The notes under the pieces were generated by a model. It saw only the letters and a program-made list of their open reading frames with translations, made no database searches and was not told where the DNA came from. Of a stretch of DNA of 13,057 nucleotides, positions 1 through 5,425 are shown in pieces. The stretch lies in assembly GCA_030151985.1 (NCBI GenBank), contig JASLDZ010000347.1:1-13057 (forward strand), given 5' to 3'. Numbering within the stretch: the first letter of the stretch is position 1; the number at the start of each line of letters is the position of its first letter. The position numbers and the translations under genes are program-made. The DNA is from Caulobacteraceae bacterium (GTDB lineage: Bacteria > Pseudomonadota > Alphaproteobacteria > Caulobacterales > Caulobacteraceae).

Positions 1-412
1 CGCCGCCGTCAACGGCCCGCGCTCGTTCCGTTGCTCGCTGTGCCAGCAGATTCACACCTGGACCACCGAGACCGCTTGGCTCGAGGGCGTGGGCCCCGCC
101 GCCTTCGCCCAGCGCGCCGCCCCGCCGCCGGATCAGGCGGCGGCGGCCTCCGCGGCGCGCTGGGCGATGGCGGCGGGGCCCACGCCTTCCAGCCAGGCGG
201 TCTCGTTGGTCCAGGTGTGGATCTGCTGGCACAGCGAGCAGCGGAACGAGCGCGGGCCGTTGACGGCGGCGAACTCGGCGGGGCGCATGCGATGGCCCGT
301 CTGGACGACGCGGCCGATCGCCTCGCAGGTGAACAGGACGGTGGCGATCTTGGCGGGAGGCGTGTCTGACATGCCTCACCCTACGCCATTCGAGACGGCG
401 CGGGGGATTTAA
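1..412 (+). CDS. 3' part of a small zinc-ribbon-like protein, paralogue of the gene at 133-372 (5' partial)
   Basis: The window opens inside a plus-strand reading frame whose codons begin at base 2. Its first 40 or so residues, with the core CSLCQQIHTW, match residues 36-73 of the minus-strand protein at 133-372 almost exactly; only T for N and F for I differ. At nucleotide level 7 of 119 bases differ, and 5 of these are silent third-position changes, which points to two genes kept under selection. After about base 120 the similarity ends (PPPDQ instead of a stop) and the frame stays open to TAA at 410-412, reading antisense across the whole opposite gene. That tail is probably meaningless read-through, or the original stop was lost. 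The 5' end lies outside the window. Function is unknown; a CxxC-x3-H metal site is likely. Confidence 0.45.
   Translation, partial: AAVNGPRSFRCSLCQQIHTWTTETAWLEGVGPAAFAQRAAPPPDQAAAASAARWAMAAGPTPSSQAVSLVQVWICWHSEQRNERGPLTAANSAGRMRWPVWTTRPIASQVNRTVAILAGGVSDMPHPTPFETARGI
2..270. repeat. imperfect inverted repeat of about 119 bp per arm
   Basis: The left arm is 2-120 and the right arm is 152-270. Base i pairs with base 272 minus i, and I count 7 mismatches. The spacer of about 31 bp (121-151) carries GC-rich tracts and the stop codon of the minus-strand gene. The arms are the homologous 3' portions of two tail-to-tail genes. Five mismatches are silent third-position changes, which argues against a simple read-inversion artefact. 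Because the window starts here, the full extent of the left arm cannot be seen. Confidence 0.85.
133..372 (-). CDS. small zinc-ribbon-like protein of unknown function
   Basis: This 79-residue protein has no signal peptide or membrane segment, so it is probably cytoplasmic. Cys16 sits in the segment LFTCEAIGR and is followed by a TGH turn at residues 25-27. Cys45, Cys48 and His52 lie in RCSLCQQIHTW. This arrangement resembles a degenerate zinc ribbon with three Cys and one His, though metal binding is inferred. The segment ETAWLEGVG follows, and the tail is Ala-rich. The start at 372 is an ATG with AGGGT about 6 nt upstream. The stop TGA is at 135-133. It faces a near-identical plus-strand relative at the window edge. 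I recognise the general CxxC/H-x-W pattern from small alphaproteobacterial hypothetical proteins but cannot name a function. Confidence 0.7.
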   Translation of the reverse strand: MSDTPPAKIATVLFTCEAIGRVVQTGHRMRPAEFAAVNGPRSFRCSLCQQIHTWTNETAWLEGVGPAAIAQRAAEAAAA

Positions 413-527
413 TCGCCTTGCGAGAGAACCGGGGCACCAGGGAGGCTTACACGCTTTCAAGCCTTTCGACGGTGCGCCCGCGTTCGCGGCGGCCTAGATA
501 GGGCGACCTCGAACCGGAGACCTCCCC

Positions 528-791
528 ATGTCGTTCAAGCCCGCGCTCCTCGCCGCCGCCTTCGCCCTGGCCGCCTCCGCCGCCCAGGCCCAGACGGTCA
601 AGGACGACGCCAAGGAGGCCGGCCACCACGTCGCGCAGACCGGCCGCGCCACCGGCCACGCGGTCGCCAACGCCGGCCGCGAGGTCGGCCACGCCACCGC
701 CGTCACCGCCCGCAAGAGCGGCCACGCCGTCGCCAAGGCGGGCCGCAAGGCCAAGCACGCGGTCGAGGGGAACAAGACCGACGCGAAGTAG
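528..791 (+). CDS. small secreted protein with 11-residue His/Arg repeats
   Basis: The 87-residue product begins with a Sec signal peptide (positively charged start, Ala/Leu core, predicted cut after AQA at residue 21). The mature part is about 66 residues and consists of nearly five 11-residue units of the type xxGHAVAxAGR. These occupy residues 30-40, 41-51, 52-62, 63-73 and, cut short, 74-81. Histidines fall at 33, 44, 55, 66 and 77, and arginines at 40, 51, 62 and 73, so each is exactly 11 apart. Such 11-mers usually form extended amphipathic helices, as in LEA-like and apolipoprotein-like proteins. The chain is basic and very Ala-rich. The start is fixed by GGAGA at 516-520, 7 nt before the ATG. 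A perfect hairpin follows the stop. I do not recognise the family; a periplasmic envelope, stress or metal-binding role is only a guess. Confidence 0.75.
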   Translation: MSFKPALLAAAFALAASAAQAQTVKDDAKEAGHHVAQTGRATGHAVANAGREVGHATAVTARKSGHAVAKAGRKAKHAVEGNKTDAK

Positions 792-800
792 GCGGCGCAG

Positions 801-833
801 GCGGTCCCTCTCCGCGTCACGGCGAGGGACCGC
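801..833. terminator. bidirectional terminator-like hairpin
   Basis: GCGGTCCCTC at 801-810 pairs perfectly with GAGGGACCGC at 824-833 around a 13-nt loop. It lies between two convergent stop codons (TAG at 789-791 on plus, TAA at 840-838 on minus), where a shared terminator is expected. Neither side carries a clear T tract, so termination may be weak or assisted. Confidence 0.6.
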
Positions 834-837
834 GCCC

Positions 838-1191
838 TTAGAGGATCGCCTCCACGCGTTCGGCCGGGCGGCACAGCGCGGCGCCCTTGGCCGTCAGCAC
901 GATTGGGCGCTGCACCAGCGCGGGGTTCTTCACCATGGCCGCCAGCATCGCCTCCTCGTCGCCTCGCGCGATGAGGCCGGCGGTCTCGGGTTCGGTCGGC
1001 CGCAGCAGGTCGGCGGGCTTCAGCGCCAGGGCGTCGAGCAGGCGCATGAGCAAGGCGCGCGTCCAGCCGGCCTGGAGGTAGCGCACCACCTGCGGCGCGA
1101 TCCCCCGGGCCTCGATCGCCGCCAGCACCTTGCGCGAGGTGACGCAGCCGGGGTTGTGGTAGATGACGACCGGCTCGACGTCGCGACCCAC
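838..1191 (-). CDS. arsC: arsenate reductase, glutaredoxin type (ArsC family)
   Basis: The 117-residue cytoplasmic protein matches the ArsC family that reduces arsenate to arsenite with glutathione and glutaredoxin. The catalytic Cys16 is in HNPGCVTSR near the N-terminus. The three arginines that in E. coli ArsC hold the oxyanion (Arg60, Arg94, Arg107) have counterparts at Arg64 (DLLRP), Arg95 (VQRPIVLT) and Arg108 (LCRPAE). This full set favours a true arsenate reductase over the related Spx or YffB proteins. I place the start at GTG 1191, two bases after the prfB stop, because the frame upstream only runs antisense-like through prfB and the family begins just before the IYHNP strand. The gene is thus probably translated by coupling to prfB. 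No arsR, arsB or acr3 is nearby, so the gene is an orphan and may serve basal arsenic tolerance or another thiol role. Confidence 0.85.
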   Translation of the reverse strand: MGRDVEPVVIYHNPGCVTSRKVLAAIEARGIAPQVVRYLQAGWTRALLMRLLDALALKPADLLRPTEPETAGLIARGDEEAMLAAMVKNPALVQRPIVLTAKGAALCRPAERVEAIL

Positions 1192-1193
1192 GC

Positions 1194-2319
1194 TTAAGCC
1201 GCCTCGTCCGCGCCGCGGGTGACGCCGACGCGCTGGGCCAGGCTCGCGCCCATGAAGGCGTCGAGGTCGCCGTCGAGCACGGCCTGGGTGTCCGAGGTCT
1301 CGACCTCGGTCCGCAGGTCCTTGACCATCTGGTACGGCTGCAGCACGTAAGAGCGGATCTGGTGGCCCCAGCCGATGTCGGTCTTGGCGTCGGCCAGCGC
1401 CTGCGCGGCCTCCTCGCGCTTCTGCAGCTCCATCTCGTAGAGGCGGGCGCGCAGCATCTTCCACGCCTCCTCGCGGTTCTGGTGCTGCGAGCGGCCCATC
1501 TGGCAGGCCACGGCGATGCCGGTCGGGATGTGCGTCAGGCGCACGGCCGAGTCCGTCTTGTTGATGTGCTGGCCGCCCGCGCCCGAGGCCCGGTAGGTGT
1601 CGGTGCGCACGTCGGCAGGGTTGATGTCGATGACGATGGCGTCGTCCACCACAGGCGACACGCCGACCGAGGCGAAGCTGGTGTGGCGCCGGGCCGAGCT
1701 GTCGTACGGGCTGATCCGCACCAGCCGGTGCACGCCGCTCTCGGTCTTCAGCCAGCCGTAGGCGTTGGTCCCCTTCACCTGCAGGGTGGCGCTCTTGATG
1801 CCCGCCTGCTCGCCCGGCGTCTCCTCCAGCACGTCGACGGTCATGCCGTGCTGCGTGGCCCAGCGGCTGTACATGCGCATGAGCATCAGCGCCCAGTCGG
1901 CGGACTCGGTGCCGCCGGCGCCGGAGTTGATCTCCACGAACGCGTCGTTGCCGTCGGCCTCGCCGGAGAGCAGCGCCTCCAGCTCCGCCCGCGCCGCCCG
2001 CTCCTTAAGGCCCTTCAGCGCCAAGGCGGCCTCGTCGCCAACCGCCTCGTCACCCTCCATCTCCGCAAGCTCGGCCAGCTCGACGGCGTCGGCGCGCTCC
2101 CTCTCGAGCGTCTTCACCGCCTCGACGGAGGTGCTGAGCCGCGTGCGCTCGCGCATCACGGCCTGGGCGTCGTCAGGCTTGTCCCACAGGGTCGGGTCCT
2201 CGACCCGGGCGTTCAGTTCGTCGAGACGGCGGAGCGCGGGCTCCCAGTCAAAGACGCCTCCTGAGCAGAGCGACGCTCTGCTCGATGTCGGCCGAGAGGG
2301 CCGCGACATCCGCACGCAT
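1194..2319 (-). CDS. prfB: peptide chain release factor 2, expressed by programmed +1 frameshift
   Basis: RF2 ends translation at UGA and UAA by hydrolysing the peptidyl-tRNA on the ribosome. The gene lies in two frames. ATG at 2319 opens a 23-codon frame (MRADVAALS...) that ends in CTT TGA at 2253-2248. After a +1 shift over the TGA, reading continues as DWEPALRRLDELNARVEDP to TAA at 1196-1194, giving 374 residues (E. coli RF2 is 365). A start at 2315 in the second frame would give a wrong N-terminus. The product shows the GGQ catalytic motif at about 248-250 (SGAGGQHINKTDSA) and the stop-recognition tripeptide as SPY at about 203-205. SPY in place of SPF occurs in alphaproteobacterial RF2. 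GGAG at 2333-2330 is a suitable ribosome site. The RF2 level is autoregulated: low RF2 lets the ribosome pause at UGA and shift. arsC follows after 2 nt. Confidence 0.95.
2248..2262 (-). promoter_or_regulatory. prfB programmed +1 ribosomal frameshift element
   Basis: On the minus strand the order is AGGAGG (2262-2257), CGT, CTT, TGA (2250-2248), then C. This matches the classical RF2 element: an internal Shine-Dalgarno-like sequence three bases before a CUU slippery codon, followed by UGA and C. In E. coli the equivalent is AGGGGG UAU CUU UGA C, with the same spacing. The AGGAGG here is the perfect anti-Shine-Dalgarno complement. The RF2 family sequence (DWEP...) resumes exactly one base out of frame after it. 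Confidence 0.95.
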
Positions 2320-2400
2320 GGGGGATCAACTCCGAACGAAGGCGCGGGAGATAGCCGCTCGCTTCCGGCTTAGCAACGCGGCCGACGCGGGGAGTTCAGC

Positions 2401-2787
2401 TCAGAGCAGGCCGCGCCGCTTGGCGTCGCACACCGCCGGCACCTTGAACGCCATCGAAGCGTCGTGTTCGGCGCGCGCGAGCGCCTCGGCGCCCTTGCAG
2501 TCGCCGTTGTCGATCAGGATCGAGACCCTGTTCGCGAGGTTCGTTTCCTTGGTGGAGCGGTACGCGGTCAGACGGGTGAGGTGATACGTCCACGCCTGGG
2601 TCAGGAAGTCCTGCCTGAACTGAATTTGCGGGGGCTGGGGGCCGTACCCGCCCATGCCACCGCCGCCTCCCCCGGGAGACGCTCCCCCGCCGCCTGATGA
2701 CGATGACCCCTGCGTCTGAGCCACGGCCGTCAAGGGGACGAAGAACGCGACGATAGCGGCCGCCGCGGCGGTTCGGATGCTGGACAT
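2401..2787 (-). CDS. secreted Gly-rich small protein of unknown function
   Basis: The product has 128 residues. I chose ATG 2787 because AGGAGG at 2800-2795 lies 7 nt before it. Starts further upstream would place this ribosome site inside the coding region. The N-terminus MSSIRTAAAAAIVAFF begins a Sec signal peptide with a likely cut after AVA near residue 23. A low-complexity Ser/Gly/Pro linker follows, with runs of five or more Gly. The C-terminal 75 residues form a compact, probably helical domain (FRQDFLTQAWTYHLTRL, NRVSILIDNGDCKGAEALAR) with two Cys, in NGDCKG and AVCDAK, that could form a disulfide in the periplasm. It sits between rplA and prfB, where ribosomal or RNA polymerase genes might be expected. 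A hairpin after rplA and a palindrome before this gene suggest its own promoter. I do not recognise the family. Confidence 0.75.
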   Translation of the reverse strand: MSSIRTAAAAAIVAFFVPLTAVAQTQGSSSSGGGGASPGGGGGGMGGYGPQPPQIQFRQDFLTQAWTYHLTRLTAYRSTKETNLANRVSILIDNGDCKGAEALARAEHDASMAFKVPAVCDAKRRGLL

Positions 2788-2824
2788 GGGCATGCCTCCT
2801 CGCATGAGGCTCACCCTCTATTGT

Positions 2825-2839
2825 TGCAATCAGATTGCA
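2825..2839. promoter_or_regulatory. 15-bp palindrome, candidate operator of the Gly-rich protein gene
   Basis: TGCAATCAGATTGCA is a perfect palindrome with 7-bp arms around a single A. It lies 38-52 bp upstream of the ATG at 2787 and directly downstream of the hairpin that follows rplA. The position and size fit a dimeric repressor or activator site. The regulator is unknown. Confidence 0.4.
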
Positions 2840-2841
2840 TA

Positions 2842-2876
2842 GGGAGCGGGAGCCGCCTCTCGGCAGCCCCGCTCCC
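2842..2876 (-). terminator. terminator-like hairpin after rplA
   Basis: GGGAGCGGG at 2842-2850 pairs perfectly with CCCGCTCCC at 2868-2876. The 17-nt loop holds a second small stem (GCCG/CGGC). It lies 10 nt after the rplA stop in transcription order. It has no T tract (TATGCAATC follows), so it may be a weak terminator or an mRNA 3'-end-stabilising structure. Confidence 0.5.
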
Positions 2877-2885
2877 GCAGCCGGA

Positions 2886-3590
2886 TCAGACTCCGATGGA
2901 GGCCGTGTCCACCTTCACGCCCGGCCCCATGGTGGAGCTGAGCGACACCTTCTTCACGTAGGTGCCCTTCGCGCCCGACGGCTTGGCCTTGTTCAGCGCG
3001 TCGACGAGCGCCTTCACGTTGGCCACGATCGCGTCCTCGGTGAAGCTGGCCTTGCCGATGCCGGCGTGGACGATGCCCGCCTTCTCGACCCGGAACTCCA
3101 CCGCGCCGCCCTTGGCGTCCTTGACCGCCTGGCCGACGTTCATGGTCACCGTGCCGACCTTGGGGTTGGGCATCAGGCCCCGGGGGCCCAGCACCTTACC
3201 CAGGCGGCCGACCAGCGCCATCATGTCGGGCGTCGCGATCACGCGGTCGAAGTCCATGAAGCCTTCCTGGATGCGCTGCACCAGGTCCTCGGCGCCCACG
3301 GTCTCGGCGCCGGCGGCGGTCGCCTCGTCGGCCTTGGGGCCGCGCGCGAACACGGCGACCTTGACGTCCTTGCCGGTGCCGGAAGGCAGGTTCACGACGC
3401 CGCGGACCTGCTGGTCGGCGTGGCGCGGGTCGACGCCGAGGTTGACGGAGATCTCGATCGACTCGTCGAACTTGGCCTTGGCGTTCGCCTTCACGGCGGC
3501 CACGGCTTCGGCGACGCCCAGCACCGCGTTGCGGTCGCCGGTGAAGGTCTGCTGGCGCTTGGTCAGCTTGGGTGCGTTCGTCTTGGCCAT
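2886..3590 (-). CDS. rplA: 50S ribosomal protein L1
   Basis: At 234 residues it has the same length as E. coli L1. Family signatures are visible throughout: KFDESIEISVNLGVDPRHA near residues 40-58, VRGVVNLPSGTGK at 63-75, then GRLGKVLGPRGLMPNPK and GTVTMNV around 128-150. L1 binds 23S rRNA at the mobile L1 stalk that moves deacylated tRNA towards the exit site. In many bacteria it also binds the L11-L1 leader mRNA and represses its own operon. The gene starts 2 nt after the rplK stop, consistent with translational coupling. The following gene is not rplJ but an unrelated secreted protein, and a hairpin separates them. Confidence 0.97.
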   Translation of the reverse strand: MAKTNAPKLTKRQQTFTGDRNAVLGVAEAVAAVKANAKAKFDESIEISVNLGVDPRHADQQVRGVVNLPSGTGKDVKVAVFARGPKADEATAAGAETVGAEDLVQRIQEGFMDFDRVIATPDMMALVGRLGKVLGPRGLMPNPKVGTVTMNVGQAVKDAKGGAVEFRVEKAGIVHAGIGKASFTEDAIVANVKALVDALNKAKPSGAKGTYVKKVSLSSTMGPGVKVDTASIGV

Positions 3591-3592
3591 GT

Positions 3593-4021
3593 TCAGCCCA
3601 CCACTTCCAGGCCCATCGCGCGCGCCGAACCCTCGATGATGCGGGCGGCGGCTTCGAGGTCGTTGGCGTTGAGGTCCTTCATCTTCTTCTCGGCGATGTC
3701 GCGCAGCTGGTCGCGGGTGATGCGGCCGGCCACCACCTTGCCCGGCTCCTTGGAGCCCGACTGCAGCTTGGTCGCCTGCTTGATGAAGTAGGTCGCCGGC
3801 GGCGTCTTGGTGATGAAGGTGAACGACTTGTCCTGGTAGACGGTGATCACGGTGGGCAGCGGCGTGCCCTTCTCCATGTCGGCCGTGCGCGCGTTGAACT
3901 CCTTGCAGAAGCCCATGATGTTGACGCCGCGCTGACCGAGCGCGGGGCCGATGGGCGGCGAGGGCGTGGCGCTGCCGGCCTTCACCTGCAGCTTGATATA
4001 GCCCAAGATCTTCTTGGCCAT
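3593..4021 (-). CDS. rplK: 50S ribosomal protein L11
   Basis: The 142-residue protein has the length and motifs of L11. The N-terminal domain carries the Pro-rich segment PSPPIGPALGQRGVNIM at about residues 20-36, the region that contacts thiostrepton and elongation factors. GFCKEFNART follows. The C-terminal rRNA-binding domain ends the protein (ITRDQLRDIAEKKMKDLNA, then IIEGSARAMGLEV). L11 helps form the GTPase-associated centre with 23S rRNA and is needed for RelA activation. ATG 4021 is preceded by GGAGACAGGA, a good ribosome site. A 142-bp gap with two hairpins separates it from nusG, so its level may be set separately from secE-nusG. rplA follows after 2 nt. Confidence 0.97.
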   Translation of the reverse strand: MAKKILGYIKLQVKAGSATPSPPIGPALGQRGVNIMGFCKEFNARTADMEKGTPLPTVITVYQDKSFTFITKTPPATYFIKQATKLQSGSKEPGKVVAGRITRDQLRDIAEKKMKDLNANDLEAAARIIEGSARAMGLEVVG

Positions 4022-4099
4022 TCCTGTCTCCGATAAGCGGCGCCCAGCTAAGGACGCCTATGCGGCCGTGGTGCGGGCAGCCCCTCCCACGGATTTGAT

Positions 4100-4115
4100 C
4101 CCCGCCGGAACGGGG
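4100..4115 (-). other. small hairpin in the rplK leader
   Basis: CCCCG (4100-4104) and CGGGG (4111-4115) form a 5-bp stem with a 6-nt loop, about 80 nt before the rplK start. It lies in the leader where L1-dependent autoregulation acts in other bacteria. I cannot show that it is an L1 site; the stem alone could occur by chance in GC-rich DNA. Confidence 0.25.
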
Positions 4116-4132
4116 AAGGCGCGGCGTGTACA

Positions 4133-4151
4133 GGAAAGCCCCCTCAGGGGC
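4133..4151 (-). terminator. intrinsic terminator or attenuator between nusG and rplK
   Basis: On the minus strand GCCCC (4151-4147), loop TGAG and GGGGC (4142-4138) form a hairpin followed by TTTCC. It begins 12 nt after the nusG stop. The short T run makes it the best intrinsic terminator candidate in this cluster. As rplK has no obvious separate promoter here, partial read-through (attenuation) is plausible. Confidence 0.5.
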
Positions 4152-4163
4152 AACCGAGGGCCG

Positions 4164-4748
4164 TCAGCCGACGACCTTCTCTACCTGGCTGTATTCCAGG
4201 TCCACCGGCGTCGCGCGGCCGAAGATGGAGACCGAGACGCGCAGGCGCTCGCGGTCCTCGTCGACGCTTTCCACCACGCCGTCGAAGCTGGCGAAGGGGC
4301 CGTCGGTGACCTTGACCTTCTCGCCGTAGTCGAAGCGGATCGTGGACTTCGGCTTCTCGACGCTTTCCTCCATCGTGCCGATGATGCGCGCGACCTCCTT
4401 CTCGGAGACCGGCGCCGGCTTGGACTGGCTGCCGAGGAAGCCCGTGACCTTGGGCGTGTTCTTGATCAGGTGGAACGCCTCGTCCGACAGGTCCATCTTC
4501 ACGAGCACGTAGCCGGGGAAGAACTTGCGCTCGGAGTTGATCTTGCGGCCGCGGCGGATCTCGGTGACGTCCTCGGTCGGCACGAGGATCTCGCTGAAGC
4601 TGTCCTCCAGCCCGTGCTGCTTGGCCTGGTCGCGGATCGAATCGGCCACCTTCTTCTCGAAGTTCGAGTAGGCGTGGACGATGTACCACTTGTGGTTGGG
4701 GTTGGAGGGACGCTCCTGGGTCGCCTCGGCGAGGGTGGCTTGGGCCAT
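4164..4748 (-). CDS. nusG: transcription termination/antitermination factor NusG
   Basis: NusG binds RNA polymerase, raises elongation rate, assists Rho and links transcription to the ribosome. The 194-residue protein has a short extension followed by the NGN domain from about residue 20 (KWYIVHAYSNFEKKV) to 110, including KFFPGYVLVKMDL at 75-87. The KOW domain spans about 138-194, with the loop VKVTDGPFASFDGVVESV. The chain ends in VEKVVG. Length and domain order are normal for proteobacterial NusG. It begins 13 nt after the secE stop, in the conserved secE-nusG pair. The ribosome site is only a GAGA-rich stretch, so translation probably depends on coupling to secE. Confidence 0.97.
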   Translation of the reverse strand: MAQATLAEATQERPSNPNHKWYIVHAYSNFEKKVADSIRDQAKQHGLEDSFSEILVPTEDVTEIRRGRKINSERKFFPGYVLVKMDLSDEAFHLIKNTPKVTGFLGSQSKPAPVSEKEVARIIGTMEESVEKPKSTIRFDYGEKVKVTDGPFASFDGVVESVDEDRERLRVSVSIFGRATPVDLEYSQVEKVVG

Positions 4749-4761
4749 GGTCTATTCTCTC

Positions 4762-5097
4762 TCAGCCCGCGAGCTTCAGGAACTGGTTGGCGAGGAAGGC
4801 GAGGCCGCCGTCGACCACGAGGAAGAACACCGAGGTGATCGCCACCATGGCGAACACCATGACGGAGGTGATCCAGGTCTCCTTCCACGTCGGCCAGGTG
4901 ATCTTGCGCGTCTCGGCGCGGACCTCCTCGGCGAACTTGGCGGGGTTGAACGGCTTCTTGACCGCGGGGGGCGCAGCCGCGGTCGCGGGCGAGACGACCG
5001 TCGGCGAGACGCCGGCGGCGGGCTTGGGCGCGGGGCGCGGCAGGTTGCGGCCCGCGCGCGCCTTCACGCCTGGATTGCCGGTGGGTTGTCTGGCCAT
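4762..5097 (-). CDS. secE: preprotein translocase subunit SecE with long N-terminal extension
   Basis: SecE clamps SecY in the inner-membrane SecYEG channel. The core family segment is in the second half: the amphipathic helix FAEEVRAETRKITWPTWKET at about residues 55-74, then one membrane span at about 76-96 (WITSVMVFAMVAITSVFFLVV) and a short tail. Residues 1-48 form a Pro/Ala/Lys-rich low-complexity extension, so the protein has 111 residues against about 65 in minimal single-span SecE. A start further inside is possible but no better ribosome site is seen. The gene lies between tRNA-Trp and nusG, the usual bacterial order. Confidence 0.93.
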   Translation of the reverse strand: MARQPTGNPGVKARAGRNLPRPAPKPAAGVSPTVVSPATAAAPPAVKKPFNPAKFAEEVRAETRKITWPTWKETWITSVMVFAMVAITSVFFLVVDGGLAFLANQFLKLAG

Positions 5098-5179
5098 CTA
5101 GGGGCTCGTCGCACTCGCTTCTTCGCCGCCCGGCGGGCGGAACGCTGATCTAGGGAGCCGGGCCGCGGGCTGCGACCAG

Positions 5180-5198
5180 GCCACCCTCAAAAGGTGGC
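5180..5198 (-). other. short stem-loop at the tRNA-Trp 3' end
   Basis: GCCACC (5198-5193 on the minus strand) pairs with GGTGGC (5185-5180) around TTTTGAG. The 5' arm contains the discriminator base and CCA of tRNA-Trp. It could be a processing or weak termination structure, or a chance complement. No T tract follows. Confidence 0.25.
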
Positions 5199-5270
5199 AG
5201 GAGTGGGGGGACTCGAACCCACGACCCTCGGTTTTGGAGACCGATGCTCTACCAGCTGAGCTACACTCCT
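5195..5270 (-). tRNA. tRNA-Trp (anticodon CCA)
   Basis: The 76-nt cloverleaf has acceptor arms AGGAGTG (5270-5264) and CACTCCT (5205-5199). The D arm is GCTCAGCTGGTAGAGC. The anticodon stem TCGGT/ACCGA encloses CTCCAAA with anticodon CCA at 5237-5235. The T arm contains GGGTTCGAGTCCC. The discriminator G and the CCA end (5197-5195) are encoded. It lies just before secE on the same strand, a common bacterial arrangement, so it is probably cut from the secE-nusG transcript. Confidence 0.97.
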
Positions 5271-5425
5271 CCAGCCCGCCTCACGGTGGACCGTTCCCCG
5301 CCCTCCCGCCAGCCTCCCGCCGCCCGGACGCTGAACAGCGAAAGGACGAGGCAGGCGACGCCGGTGTCGTGGAACCGCGGCATGTGCCCCAATCGCGGGC
5401 GGGAGGCAAGACGGCGACGTCTCCG

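Noticed and set aside
465..499. Promoter-like TTCGAC and CTAGAT before the gene at 528
   Set aside because: The elements are 23 bp apart, too far for a standard sigma-70 type promoter.
838..1464. Longer arsC with an ATG start inside prfB (208 residues)
   Set aside because: The extra 91 residues are an out-of-frame reading of prfB; ArsC homologues begin just before the IYHNP strand.
2248..2250. prfB as a pseudogene broken by a TGA
   Set aside because: The TGA lies in a complete frameshift element with correct spacing, and both flanking protein parts are intact.
1362..2264. Long open frame antisense to prfB
   Set aside because: It is Val/Gly/Arg/Leu-rich and mirrors the codon bias of RF2 on the other strand; it has no recognisable motif or good ribosome site.
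2835..3791. 318-codon plus-strand frame over rplA
   Set aside because: It is an antisense shadow of two ribosomal protein genes, rich in Arg, His and Gly, and breaks across their junction.
5126..5140. CCGCCC/GGGCGG stem in the secE leader
   Set aside because: Six GC pairs with a 3-nt loop are expected by chance in DNA of this composition, and nothing else marks it as regulatory.
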